This document shows positions 42,373 to 52,376 of a stretch of 64,000 nt of DNA, one piece after another. A program made the translations under genes and the position numbers. This DNA is from Microbacterium sp. SA39 (GTDB lineage: Bacteria > Actinomycetota > Actinomycetes > Actinomycetales > Microbacteriaceae): positions 1 to 64,000 of the forward strand of contig NZ_JXRU01000026.1 of NCBI RefSeq assembly GCF_000967865.1, in the 5' to 3' direction. How positions within the stretch are numbered: position 1 is the first letter of the stretch; each line of letters begins with the position of its first letter. Under the pieces are notes generated by a model, which made no database searches, had not been told where the DNA came from, and worked only from the letters and a program-made list of their open reading frames with translations.

Positions 42373-43032
42373 TCAGCGGTCGGCGATCTCGCTCAGCATC
42401 CGATCGCGGGCGCCGTCGAGGTGCGCAGAGAGAACCGTCGCGGCATCCGCGGGATCCCCGGTGCGCATGACCTGCATGAGGGTGACGTGATCGGATGCCG
42501 ACTCGTGCAGGTCGTCGTCGTGGTTGATCGTGACCTCGAGCAGGGCGGCGAACGTCGGGAGGTACTGGTTCCACGCGCCGTGCAGCCGAGGGTGATCGGC
42601 GAGAGCGTAGATCTCGGAGTGGAACTCGAGGTCTGCCGTCACGAACGCCGCGTGATCGCCGGCATCCGCGGCTTCGGCCATGCGCGACACTGCGGCGGTC
42701 ATCGCAGCCCAGCGGGAGTCGTCGTCCACTCGCATCGCGCGCGAGAGGGCGAGCTGCTCGAGAGCACCCCGCAGACTGTAGAGCTGGTCGACGTCGTCGC
42801 GGGTGAGGCCGGTGATGTAGACGCCCCGCGGGCGCTGCACCTCGACGAGCTTCTCGAAGCTGAGCTGAGTGAGGGCGTCGCGGATGGGTCCGCGGCTCAC
42901 CGAGAATTCCTCGGCGAGGGCTTCTTCGGTGATCCGAGTGCCCGGCGCGAGGTCACCGCGCACGATGCGCTGGCGCAGCGCGCGTGCCACCTGTGCGCCG
43001 AGGGATTCGCCGCGCGTCACGATCTGCGTCAT
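42373..43032 (-). CDS. GntR-family regulator, FCD type (candidate tct regulator)
   Basis: A 219-residue regulator with a winged helix (VARALRQRIVRGDLAPGTRITEEALAEEFSVSRGPIRDALTQLSFEKLVEV) and an FCD domain (LYSLRGALEQLALSRAM, FVTADLEFHSEIYALADHPRL, SDHVTLMQVMRTGDPADAATVLSAHL) with metal-type His/Asp residues. An AGGAGG site precedes ATG 43032. The sequence overlapping and upstream of that site contains CTGTTAACAGTTGACAGG, which shares its core with the 24-bp palindrome before tctC, so it probably represses itself and the tct operon in response to a carboxylate. Confidence 0.87.
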   Translation of the reverse strand: MTQIVTRGESLGAQVARALRQRIVRGDLAPGTRITEEALAEEFSVSRGPIRDALTQLSFEKLVEVQRPRGVYITGLTRDDVDQLYSLRGALEQLALSRAMRVDDDSRWAAMTAAVSRMAEAADAGDHAAFVTADLEFHSEIYALADHPRLHGAWNQYLPTFAALLEVTINHDDDLHESASDHVTLMQVMRTGDPADAATVLSAHLDGARDRMLSEIADR

Positions 43033-43041
43033 GGTGACCTC

Positions 43042-43059
43042 CTGTTAACAGTTGACAGG
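43042..43059 (-). promoter_or_regulatory. GntR operator overlapping the ribosome site of the FCD regulator
   Basis: CTGTTAACAG (43042-43051) continues into TTGACAGG. The first eleven bases equal the centre of the palindrome at 37085-37108. It abuts and partly overlaps AGGAGG (43039-43044), so bound protein would block transcription near the start. Confidence 0.55.
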
Positions 43060-43079
43060 ATACACACCGCGTTGCGGAA

Positions 43080-43508
43080 TCAGCTTTCGCGGCGCGGGCT
43101 CCAGAGCATGACTTCGGTGGAGCGACGGATGCGGCGACCGCTCGGCATCGGCACGACGCCCGTGGATCCGGCAGCGAACACTCGCACGCCGGGACGGTTC
43201 TCCCGCTCGGCGCGCAGTGCGCCTTCGAGCTGAGTGATCCTGCTGCGGAGCGCCCGGTTCTCATCTTCGAGGTCGAGCAGCCGGGCGATCGCGGGAAGGC
43301 TCACGCCCTGGGAGGAGAGCTCGGCGACTTCGCGGAGCTGCTCGATGTTGCGGGTCGAGTAGCGGCGGGAACCGCCGGAGGTGCGGCCGGGCACGACGAG
43401 GCCGATGCGGTCGTACTGTCGGAGCGTCTGCGGATGCATGCCCGCGAGCTCGGCAGCGACGGCGATCGCGAACACCGGGGTGTCGGCATCCAAGCCTCCT
43501 TCAGCCAT
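43080..43508 (-). CDS. hspR: MerR-family heat shock repressor HspR
   Basis: A 142-residue MerR-like regulator: PVFAIAVAAELAGMHPQTLRQYDRIGLVVPGRTSGGSRRYSTRNIEQLREVAELSSQGVSLPAIARLLDLE matches HspR, followed by a coiled coil (ENRALRSRITQLEGALRAE). HspR binds HAIR sites and, with DnaK as co-repressor, shuts down the dnaK operon. It is the last gene of dnaK-grpE-dnaJ-hspR, 45 bases after dnaJ; two HAIR-like sites lie before dnaK. Confidence 0.93.
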   Translation of the reverse strand: MAEGGLDADTPVFAIAVAAELAGMHPQTLRQYDRIGLVVPGRTSGGSRRYSTRNIEQLREVAELSSQGVSLPAIARLLDLEDENRALRSRITQLEGALRAERENRPGVRVFAAGSTGVVPMPSGRRIRRSTEVMLWSPRRES

Positions 43509-43553
43509 GGATGCTCACCTCCCCGGTATCCGCAACCGTCATCGGATGCATGA

Positions 43554-44540
43554 TCAGCGACGCGCCTTCGCCATCAGGTCGGCGCGCGGGTTCTCGTTCG
43601 GCTCGAGTTCCTGGAACTTCTCCAACGCCGCGCGTGCGGCGTCGTCGAGGTGCGTCGGCACCGCGACCTGGAGCTCGGCGAGCAGATCGCCGGTGCCCTT
43701 CGAGGTCGTGACCCCACGGCCCTTCACCCGCAGCACCCGCCCGGAGGGGGTGCCGGGTGCGACGCGCAGCTTGACCACGTCGCCGCCGAGAGTCGGCACC
43801 TCGATGGTCGCGCCGAGAGTGGCCTCGGTGAATGTCACCGGCACGACGAGGCGCAGGTTCAGTCCGTCACGCGTGAAGACTGGATGCGGACGCACCGCGA
43901 TCTGCACCACGATGTCGCCGCTCTCGCCGCCGTCGGGAGACGGGCGGCCGCGACCGCGCAGACGGATCTTCTGCCCATCGGCGACTCCGGCGGGGATCTT
44001 CACCTTGAACGGCTTCCCGTCATCGCCCTGCAGGGAGATGGTCTCCCCCTGCACGGCGGTGATGAAGTCGAGCGTGGTGCGTGCAGTGACGTCGGCGCCG
44101 CGCTGCGGGCCACCGTAGCCGCGGAAGCCACCGGTGGTCTGCCCGAAGCGTCCGTTGCCGAAGCCGGCACCGCCCTGCCCTTGGTTGAACATCGCGAAGA
44201 TGTCCTCGAAGTCGGCGGACTGCCCGCGGCCCTGCTGGCCGAAGCGGCTGAAGACGTCTTCGAAGCCGCCGGCGCTCGAGCCGGGCGCGGTGAAGCGCGC
44301 GCCGGAGCCCATGGCGCGGATCTCGTCGTACTCCTTGCGCTGTTCGGCGTCGGAGAGCACCGAGTATGCCTCGCTGACCTCCTTGAACTTCGCCTCGGCC
44401 TTCGCATCGCCCTGGTTGGAGTCGGGGTGATACTTACGCGCGAGCTTGCGGTACGTCTTCTTGAGATCGGCGTCGCTGACGTCTTTGGAGACCCCGAGGG
44501 TCTTGTAGAAGTCCTTATCGAACCAATCCTGGCTGGCCAT
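43554..44540 (-). CDS. dnaJ: Co-chaperone DnaJ without zinc finger
   Basis: A 328-residue J-domain protein. The J domain is at residues 9-75 with the HPD motif (YHPDSNQGD). A Gly/Phe-rich region (about 85-150) follows, then the two C-terminal substrate-binding domains ([23 protein letters not shown] to [10 protein letters not shown]). The four CxxCxGxG zinc motifs are absent, so it is a type II (CbpA-like) DnaJ, as is common for the hspR-linked copy in actinobacteria. It stimulates DnaK. Starts seven bases after grpE. Confidence 0.93.
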   Translation of the reverse strand: MASQDWFDKDFYKTLGVSKDVSDADLKKTYRKLARKYHPDSNQGDAKAEAKFKEVSEAYSVLSDAEQRKEYDEIRAMGSGARFTAPGSSAGGFEDVFSRFGQQGRGQSADFEDIFAMFNQGQGGAGFGNGRFGQTTGGFRGYGGPQRGADVTARTTLDFITAVQGETISLQGDDGKPFKVKIPAGVADGQKIRLRGRGRPSPDGGESGDIVVQIAVRPHPVFTRDGLNLRLVVPVTFTEATLGATIEVPTLGGDVVKLRVAPGTPSGRVLRVKGRGVTTSKGTGDLLAELQVAVPTHLDDAARAALEKFQELEPNENPRADLMAKARR

Positions 44541-44547
44541 CGATCAC

Positions 44548-45189
44548 CTACTCGGCGGGGACGGCGACGACGACCTTCGCGGGACGCAGTTCGATGTCTC
44601 CGAGGCGGTATCCCACCTCGACGACTTCGAGCACCGTGGTCTTGGTGGCGCCCGGCGTGGGCTGCTGGAAGATCGCCTCGTGCCGCTGCGGGTCGAACTC
44701 CTCGCCCTGCTCGCCATAGGAGACGACACCGAGCCGCTCCGCTGCGACGCGCACCTTCTCGGCGATCACGGCGAAGGGGGTGCCTTCGACGAGATCGCCG
44801 TGCTGGGCGGCACGGTCGAGGTCGTCGAGCACGGGGATGAGACCCTTGGCGGCCTCGCCCTTCGCCCGGTCGGCCTCGATCTGACGCTGCTCTTCGGTGC
44901 GCCGGCGGTAGTTCGCGTACTCGGCCTGCAGGCGCTTGAGGTCGTGCAGCAGGGTGGACTCGAGATCGGCGAGCACAGCGTCTTCCGCTGCGGCCTCGCC
45001 GGTCTGCCTCGCGCCGAGGATGTCGTCGACCGTCAGGTCGTCGGGCGCGCCGTCGACCGGGGTCTCGTCCGAGCCCTCGGCCGCGGCGGCCTCGGTGGAG
45101 TCGGGGTTCTGCGGCTGGGGGCCGGACGCGTGCGCGTCCGACCCCTCATCCGGAACCCCGGCGTTGTCGTCGAAGTTCTTGTCCGTCAT
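44548..45189 (-). CDS. grpE: Nucleotide exchange factor GrpE
   Basis: A 213-residue GrpE. An acidic, disordered N-terminus (about 1-75) leads to the long dimerisation helix (LESTLLHDLKRLQAEYANYRRRTEEQRQIEADRAKGEAAKGLIPVLDDLDRA) and the C-terminal beta domain (PQRHEAIFQQPTPGATKTTVLEVVEVGYRLGDIELRPAKVVVA). It releases ADP from DnaK. Two bases separate it from the dnaK stop. Confidence 0.95.
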   Translation of the reverse strand: MTDKNFDDNAGVPDEGSDAHASGPQPQNPDSTEAAAAEGSDETPVDGAPDDLTVDDILGARQTGEAAAEDAVLADLESTLLHDLKRLQAEYANYRRRTEEQRQIEADRAKGEAAKGLIPVLDDLDRAAQHGDLVEGTPFAVIAEKVRVAAERLGVVSYGEQGEEFDPQRHEAIFQQPTPGATKTTVLEVVEVGYRLGDIELRPAKVVVAVPAE

Positions 45190-45191
45190 GG

Positions 45192-47081
<1,890 letters not shown>

Positions 47082-47116
47082 TCATTCCGGTTCGAAAATC
47101 TGCGGCGATCAGGAAA

Positions 47117-47137
47117 CCTGAGTCGCGATGACTCAAC
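47117..47137 (-). promoter_or_regulatory. HAIR element 1 (HspR operator)
   Basis: CCTGAGT-N7-ACTCAAC matches the HAIR consensus CTTGAGT-N7-ACTCAAG at 12 of 14 fixed positions. It lies 60 bases upstream of dnaK, near the expected core promoter. Confidence 0.8.
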
Positions 47138-47168
47138 TGTACTCCGAGGCTCCAACAGTGTCAACAAA

Positions 47169-47189
47169 GTTGATACAGGATGACTCAAC
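47169..47189 (-). promoter_or_regulatory. HAIR-like element 2 (HspR operator)
   Basis: GTTGATA-N7-ACTCAAC is a weaker HAIR match, with one half nearly perfect, flanked by the longer inverted repeat AAAGTTGA/TCAACTTT. It lies about 110 bases upstream of dnaK. Confidence 0.6.
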
Positions 47190-47242
47190 TTTGATGCTGA
47201 GGAGTTATCCACAGCCGCGAATCAGTGGACGTGCGCGCTGCC

Positions 47243-47248
47243 TAGGCT
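47243..47248 (+). promoter_or_regulatory. -10 box of a possibly leaderless lipoprotein gene
   Basis: TAGGCT ends eight bases before the ATG at 47257, and no ribosome site is present. The same hexamer precedes the chelatase gene at 56767. Confidence 0.4.
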
Positions 47249-47256
47249 CCCGCACC

Positions 47257-47892
47257 ATGACTCCTCACCACAGCCACCTTCATGCCGCCCCTCGACTCTC
47301 CGTGCTCGCAGCCGGTGTCCTCGCCGTGCTCCTGGCAGTGAGCGGATGCTCTGCCCCTCCCTCCTCGCGCGAGGCGAGGAGCCCGCAGCCGAGCCCGACG
47401 CCGACAGCGCCGGATGTCTTCGCCTTCGACGACGGCACGACGCTGACCGATCGCTCCGATGTCAGCTGGGGTGACGGACTCGTGGCCGACCCGGGCTGGA
47501 CGAGCGTGCCCTCCGATCAGCCGGGTCGATGGGCGTATGTGAGTGCGAGCGGGGCGTGTACCGCGTCATTCCGCGGCGGCGTTCTCGGCGACGCCGCCGG
47601 GATGGATGACCGAGAGGCGACCGATGCGCTCCTCGAGTACCAGGCGGGCAGCGACTTCCTCGGAGCGGAATGGGTCGAGGACGGCGTGTTCCGGAGGTAC
47701 GGACAGGACGACGCCGCGGTCGAGCATCGCCAGTTCAGCTACACGTTCAACGATCTGGGATACCTCATGGCCGCGCGGGCCTTCGTCCAGGCCGACTACT
47801 CGGTCTGGGTCGTCGTGACGTGCGAGGGCGAGCCGGTGGGCCCGGTCGCCCAGGATATCCTGTCGAAGAACTTCATCTCGATCGACGAATAG
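47257..47892 (+). CDS. Predicted lipoprotein of unknown function
   Basis: A 211-residue protein with a lipoprotein signal (SVLAAGVLAVLLAVSGC, Cys31) and a Pro/Ser/Thr linker, then a compact domain with two cysteines (GACTASF, VVVTCEGEP) that could form a disulfide. The last part (QDILSKNFISIDE) resembles small Microbacteriaceae lipoproteins of unknown role. No ribosome site precedes ATG 47257, so it may be leaderless. It is divergent from dnaK and could share heat shock promoter elements, but HAIR sites lie on the dnaK side. Confidence 0.7.
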   Translation: MTPHHSHLHAAPRLSVLAAGVLAVLLAVSGCSAPPSSREARSPQPSPTPTAPDVFAFDDGTTLTDRSDVSWGDGLVADPGWTSVPSDQPGRWAYVSASGACTASFRGGVLGDAAGMDDREATDALLEYQAGSDFLGAEWVEDGVFRRYGQDDAAVEHRQFSYTFNDLGYLMAARAFVQADYSVWVVVTCEGEPVGPVAQDILSKNFISIDE

Positions 47893-47923
47893 CGCGCGGC
47901 TCGGCATCTCAGAGCAAGCCATT

Positions 47924-49240
47924 TCAGAACGGCGGACTCGAATCGTCTTCGGTGAAGGTGACGGTGTTCTGGGGCGGGGGCTTGTCGATGTAGGTGCGGC
48001 CGGTGGGGCTGGTCCAGGCGTAGACGCCGTCGCCGAGGGGCTCGACCTGCCAGGACGAGTGGTGCTTGAGCACGTGGTGCCTTCGGCAGAGATGCCCGAG
48101 GTTGTTCTCGGTAGTCGTGCCGCCGAGCGCGGCGTCGTGATGATGATCGATGTCACTGTGGGTGGCGGGGTGACCGCAGGTGGGGAAGCGGCAGCGCTGA
48201 TCCCTGGCCCTCAGATGTCGTTTCAATTCGGAACTGGGCCGGTACCTGTCGACCGCGAGCAGTGCGCCGGTGATCGGGTGCGTGAGGATGCGATCCCATC
48301 CGGATGCCGCACCCGCCAGTCTGCGGGCGGTGGCCAGGTCCATCGGGGTGCGGCCGTTCAGCTCGGCCGGGGCTGTGCCGCGACCCATCAACGAGGTGAC
48401 CGGAACGGTGACGGAGACCGAGGCGGTGATCGCGGCGAGCAGCCCGTCCGGGGTGTCGTGCCCTGCCGGGGCGCCGGAGAGAAGGAGATCTAGGGCGATA
48501 TCGGCGCGAATCTGATTCAGGGTCCGCGAGTCGGCTGCACGAATCGACTGCTCCTGCACAGAATCCGAATCCGAATCCGAATTTGAGCCAGATTCCTGGG
48601 ACTGGACCGACTTCGCCATCGCAGTGAGCCGCTCGAAGACACCATGCACGAGGGCCGATGGGCCGAGCAGCCCGAGCTGCGTCATCCCGTCGCCGACGTC
48701 TTTCACCCACACGGACCGCTTCTCCCGAGCATCCGCATGTCGCTCATCGATCGACCGAGGCTGAAATCGCTCCGCCACGCGCCGGCCGTGCCGGGACACC
48801 CGGTTCGGAGATTCCGATTCGGCGAACGCGACCATCTCGGCGGAGTACGCATCACGGTCGGTGGGGTCTTCCAGATGCTCGGCGGCATCGCAGATCGCCC
48901 GGGCGTGGGTGGCGCTGATGCGACCTGACCCTTGCGCTGCCCAGACAAGCGGGAACCGCTCCACCCGCCACACCGCATCCGCCATCCGCGCCTGCACCGT
49001 GCGGTCGCTGACCCGCAGGGCCGCGGCCATCTCGGAAGCGACCGTGCGCGCCGCGAGTTCACCGAAGTCGGGATGCTCGTGCCCGTCGGCCACCTGCAGC
49101 GCCAACCGGGATCCGATCGCCAGAACGCCGTCGCGCGCGGCCTGGAGGCTGCTGATCGTGCGCTCGAGCTCGACGAGCATGTCGGTCGCCGAACTCAGCG
49201 CCTTCACCTGCTCTGCAGTCGCCTCCGCCAGTGCTGTCAT
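47924..49240 (-). CDS. DUF222-HNH endonuclease-family protein
   Basis: A 438-residue protein with an N-terminal DUF222 domain (ARTVASEMAAALRVSDRTVQARMADAVWRVERFPLVWAAQGSGRISATHARAICDAAEHL) and a C-terminal HNH motif (CRFPTCGHPATHSDIDHHHDAALGGTTTENNLGHLCRRHHVLKH). The family is abundant in actinobacteria, often in several copies, with unknown function; mobile-element or 13E12-repeat origin has been proposed. A Ser/Asp/Gln-rich low-complexity stretch (SNSDSDSDSVQEQS) lies in the middle. ATG 49240 follows no strong ribosome site. Confidence 0.88.
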   Translation of the reverse strand: MTALAEATAEQVKALSSATDMLVELERTISSLQAARDGVLAIGSRLALQVADGHEHPDFGELAARTVASEMAAALRVSDRTVQARMADAVWRVERFPLVWAAQGSGRISATHARAICDAAEHLEDPTDRDAYSAEMVAFAESESPNRVSRHGRRVAERFQPRSIDERHADAREKRSVWVKDVGDGMTQLGLLGPSALVHGVFERLTAMAKSVQSQESGSNSDSDSDSVQEQSIRAADSRTLNQIRADIALDLLLSGAPAGHDTPDGLLAAITASVSVTVPVTSLMGRGTAPAELNGRTPMDLATARRLAGAASGWDRILTHPITGALLAVDRYRPSSELKRHLRARDQRCRFPTCGHPATHSDIDHHHDAALGGTTTENNLGHLCRRHHVLKHHSSWQVEPLGDGVYAWTSPTGRTYIDKPPPQNTVTFTEDDSSPPF

Positions 49241-49352
49241 ACCTTCAGTGAACCAGGGGCCACCGACATTCAAATTCCAGATCAGAGGGCTAAACCAAGA
49301 TACCGGAATACGCTCGCGAATCCGATCACGACGACCCCAAGGCGCACCCCGG

Positions 49353-50102
49353 TCAAGAGCCGACCAGCGCCCGAACCCACACCTCACGATGCTCCCCCAC
49401 ATACCTCAGCGCCCGCGCCCAGAGCTCCCCGTGACCGTCAGCGTGCATCGATGCCCAGGGCTCCTCCCCCGTCGCCCGGGCGTCCTCCAAGAGCGCCAGC
49501 ACCGCCGCCGTCCGCTCTTCCATCGCCGTCGGCAGGGCGACGCGGGTGCCGCGATCCGCCTCGTACCCGTCGTCCAACGCCGCAAGGTCGCGGGCGGCGT
49601 CTTCCGGCGCGCGCTCGACATCGGACAGCGTGAACGACTGAGCCGCGTACGCCAGATCCCAGAGCCGGGTGCTGGGGGCGGCGGCATCCCCATCGATGAA
49701 GACCCACCTCTCCCCGATCACGAGATTCCACGGCGCGAGGTCGTTGTGGCAGACGAGGTCGGCACCGGGGGCCGGGATCGCGGTCCGCCACACGGCGTCG
49801 GCCGCCGGCACGTAACCGGCGCTGGCGTCGTGGATCCTGCGGATCATCGACCCGACCCGTCGGAACTCGTCCGCGGTCAGGCGAGGCAGGTCGATCGCCA
49901 GACTTCCGGGCACGAACTCGACGACCTGTCGCCCCTGCTCGTCTCGCCCGCGCGGCTCCGGCGCCTCGACGCCCTCCGCAAGGAGAGCGGCCACCAGATC
50001 GTGCACGCTGGGCGTTGCATCCGACCACGACTTCCGCACCGTGTCGCCGACACGCACCACGATCCCGCTCGCATTCCCGCCGGCCAGCACCTCTTCGTCC
50101 AC
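49353..50102 (-). CDS. Aminoglycoside phosphotransferase-family kinase
   Basis: A 249-residue APH/choline-kinase-fold protein. It shows the Brenner motif LVCHNDLAPWNLVIG with the catalytic Asp, and WVFIDGDAAAPSTRLWDLAYA with the metal-binding Asp. The N-terminal lobe is short. Substrate unknown; chromosomal members rarely confer antibiotic resistance. It stands alone. Confidence 0.8.
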   Translation of the reverse strand: MDEEVLAGGNASGIVVRVGDTVRKSWSDATPSVHDLVAALLAEGVEAPEPRGRDEQGRQVVEFVPGSLAIDLPRLTADEFRRVGSMIRRIHDASAGYVPAADAVWRTAIPAPGADLVCHNDLAPWNLVIGERWVFIDGDAAAPSTRLWDLAYAAQSFTLSDVERAPEDAARDLAALDDGYEADRGTRVALPTAMEERTAAVLALLEDARATGEEPWASMHADGHGELWARALRYVGEHREVWVRALVGS

Positions 50103-50158
50103 CCGTCGACGGTAGCGCGGAGATCATCGGCGCACATCCGACAGGCCGGATACTTGAC

Positions 50159-50175
50159 CCTGACACTGTGGCAGG
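50159..50175 (+). promoter_or_regulatory. MerR-type operator/promoter
   Basis: CCTGACACTGTGGCAGG is an inverted repeat (CCTG-N-CAC-N-GTG-N-CAGG) directly after TTGACC (50154-50159), the likely -35 box. This placement in the spacer is typical of MerR-regulated promoters. It is 15 bases upstream of the MerR gene, implying autoregulation. Confidence 0.6.
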
Positions 50176-50190
50176 TGGGAGAACTGAGAC

Positions 50191-50994
50191 ATGTTATCCA
50201 TCGGAGCATTCGCGCAGATCGGCCAGGTGACCCACCGGATGCTGCGGCATTGGGACACCGCCGGCCTGCTCGTGCCTGCTCACGTGGACGAGTTCAGCGG
50301 TTACCGCTCGTACGACCCTCAGCAACTGGAGCGTCTTCACCGGATCGTCGCCCTGCGTCAGCTCGGCTTCGGTCTCGACGACATCTCCTCGATCCTCGAA
50401 CAGGGTGTCGATGCCGACCGCATCGCCGCGCTGCTGAAGATCCGGCGTGCCGAGGTGGAGCAGGAGCATCGGATCGCCGCAGGCCGACTCGTCGACGTGG
50501 AACGGCGGCTCCACCTCATCGAAAAGGAGAATCACATGTCCCAGATCGAGATCATCGAGAAGCCGCTCCCCGCCGTCCGCCTCGCGGCCACGCGTCACGT
50601 TGTCGCGGATCAGCCGGAGGTGGCCGGAGTCGTGGGCCCCGCGTTCGACGCCGTCGCCGAGATCATCGGCGACGAGCCCGGTTCGCTCACCACGCCGATC
50701 GCGCAGTACGCGTCGATCGACGACGGGCTGGAGGTGGTCGTCGGCTACGAGTACAGCGGACCGGCACGGGAGGGCTTCGAGATCATCGAGCTCCCCGCCG
50801 CCGAGGCCGCTGTCTGCGGCATCCATCTCGGATCGATGGAGCGCATCGCGGAGAGCTGGCAGGCCATCCACAACGAGACCATCGCCCGCAGCCTGGAGCT
50901 GGCCGGACCCTGCAGAGAGCTGTACGTGCGTGCGATCTCGGAAGACCAGTCCGACTGGGTCACCGAGCTGCAGCAGCCCGTCCGGCGCACCTGA
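50191..50994 (+). CDS. MerR-family regulator with GyrI-like effector domain
   Basis: A 267-residue BmrR/TipA-like regulator: MerR DNA-binding domain (SIGAFAQIGQVTHRMLRHWDTAGLLVPAHVDEFSGYRSYDPQQLERLHRI), a coiled-coil linker and a C-terminal GyrI/SOUL-type domain (about residues 118-265) that would bind a drug-like ligand. There is no adjacent efflux gene; its own promoter carries a MerR-type operator. Converges on the monooxygenase gene. Confidence 0.87.
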   Translation: MLSIGAFAQIGQVTHRMLRHWDTAGLLVPAHVDEFSGYRSYDPQQLERLHRIVALRQLGFGLDDISSILEQGVDADRIAALLKIRRAEVEQEHRIAAGRLVDVERRLHLIEKENHMSQIEIIEKPLPAVRLAATRHVVADQPEVAGVVGPAFDAVAEIIGDEPGSLTTPIAQYASIDDGLEVVVGYEYSGPAREGFEIIELPAAEAAVCGIHLGSMERIAESWQAIHNETIARSLELAGPCRELYVRAISEDQSDWVTELQQPVRRT

Positions 50995-51008
50995 CCGGAC
51001 CGAGAGTT

Positions 51009-52376
51009 CTAGAGGTTCGCACCCCCGCGATACCGCGCCGCCGGATGCCGCTCCGGCAGGCGCGGTCCCTCGCCGAAGATCCGCTCTCGCAGCGTCTCGC
51101 CGGGCACGTACGCCTCCCGCATCCGCCCCCGACGACGAAGCTCCGGCACCACGAGCGCACCGAAGTCCTTCGCGGTGTCGAACGAGTGGTACTGGCGCAG
51201 GTTGATGCCGTCGATGCCATCCTCGTCGAGCCACCGCTCGATCGTGTCGGCGACCTGCTCGGGGGTGCCGACGGCGAAGAACCGGGAGTCCCAGGCTTCA
51301 TCGACGGCGCCGGCGAACTGCCCGACCGTCAGGTGCAAGGGCAGCGCTCCGGCGTCGATCACGTCCTGCCGCGCCTCGCGCTCGAGCGCTTCCCGCACCG
51401 TGATGTCGGACGGATGCTGCAGCGGGTGGAACGGCACACTCATGTGGATGAACGCCCCCTCGGGGTCGCGGTACGAGCGGTACGCCTCGAGCTTCGCCCG
51501 CGCCTCCTCCTCGGTCGGAGCGACGATCACCGTGGCCATCACGACGTACCGCGTGTCCTCCGGTCGGCGGCCCTGCCGCACGCTCTCGTCGCGGATCGCC
51601 GCGATGTTGCGCTCGAGGGCCCCGGGCGGGCGGTCCGCCGTGAACAGCACCTCGGCGTTCCTCGCCGCGAACGCGATCCCTGCCTTCGAGGCGGATGCCT
51701 GGAACAGCAGCGGCACGCGCTGCAGCGAGGGCTCCGACAGATGCGGGCCCGCCACCCGGAAGTGCTCGCCCACATGATCGATCGGGCGCACGGCGCCGAC
51801 TCGGCTGTACGCACCGCCTTCCTTGTCGGCGAGAACCGCGTCGTCGTCCCACGACCCTTCCCACAGCTTGTAGAGGACGTCGATGTACTCCGCCGCGATC
51901 TCGTAGCGGGTGTCATGCGGGATCTGGTCGTCGAGGCCGAAGTTGCGCGCGGCGTTCGGCAGGTACGAAGTGACGATGTTCCAGCCCACGCGCCCGCGGG
52001 TGAGGTGGTCGAGCGTCGCCATCCGCCGGGCGAACGCGAAGGGCGGCTCGTACGTGGTCGAGAAGGTCACGCCGAAGCCGACGTGCTCGGTGACGGCCGC
52101 CATCGCGGCGACCAGCAGCAGCGGGTCGATGTTCGGGATCTGCAGGCCGCGCTCGAGCGCCGGCTCGAAGCTGTCGTCGTACACGTCGTATGCTCCGACC
52201 ACATCGGCGAGGAAGATCGCGTCGAAGCCCGCGGCCTCGGCGACCTGCGCGAGCTCGATCCAGTAGGAGATGTCGGCGTACCGTTCGCGCTGGTTGTCGG
52301 GCTGGCGCCACAGACCGTGCGTGATGTGGCCGGGGGTCGCCATCTCGAAAAGGTTGACGATGAGCTGCTTGGTCAC
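51009..52376 (-). CDS. LLM-class flavin-dependent monooxygenase (NtaA/SnaA/DszA type)
   Basis: A 455-residue bacterial-luciferase-like protein. It begins LIVNLFEMATPGHITHGLWRQP and has the NtaA/DszA-branch motifs GFDAIFLADVVGAYD, GFGVTFSTTYEPPFAFARRMATLDHLTRGRVGWNIVTSY and LPNAARNFGLD. Such enzymes use reduced FMN and oxygen to cleave C-S or C-N bonds. It overlaps the acyl-CoA-dehydrogenase-like gene (GTGA) and is the last gene of a CUT1 transporter operon. A flavin reductase is not encoded here. Confidence 0.87.
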   Translation of the reverse strand: MTKQLIVNLFEMATPGHITHGLWRQPDNQRERYADISYWIELAQVAEAAGFDAIFLADVVGAYDVYDDSFEPALERGLQIPNIDPLLLVAAMAAVTEHVGFGVTFSTTYEPPFAFARRMATLDHLTRGRVGWNIVTSYLPNAARNFGLDDQIPHDTRYEIAAEYIDVLYKLWEGSWDDDAVLADKEGGAYSRVGAVRPIDHVGEHFRVAGPHLSEPSLQRVPLLFQASASKAGIAFAARNAEVLFTADRPPGALERNIAAIRDESVRQGRRPEDTRYVVMATVIVAPTEEEARAKLEAYRSYRDPEGAFIHMSVPFHPLQHPSDITVREALEREARQDVIDAGALPLHLTVGQFAGAVDEAWDSRFFAVGTPEQVADTIERWLDEDGIDGINLRQYHSFDTAKDFGALVVPELRRRGRMREAYVPGETLRERIFGEGPRLPERHPAARYRGGANL

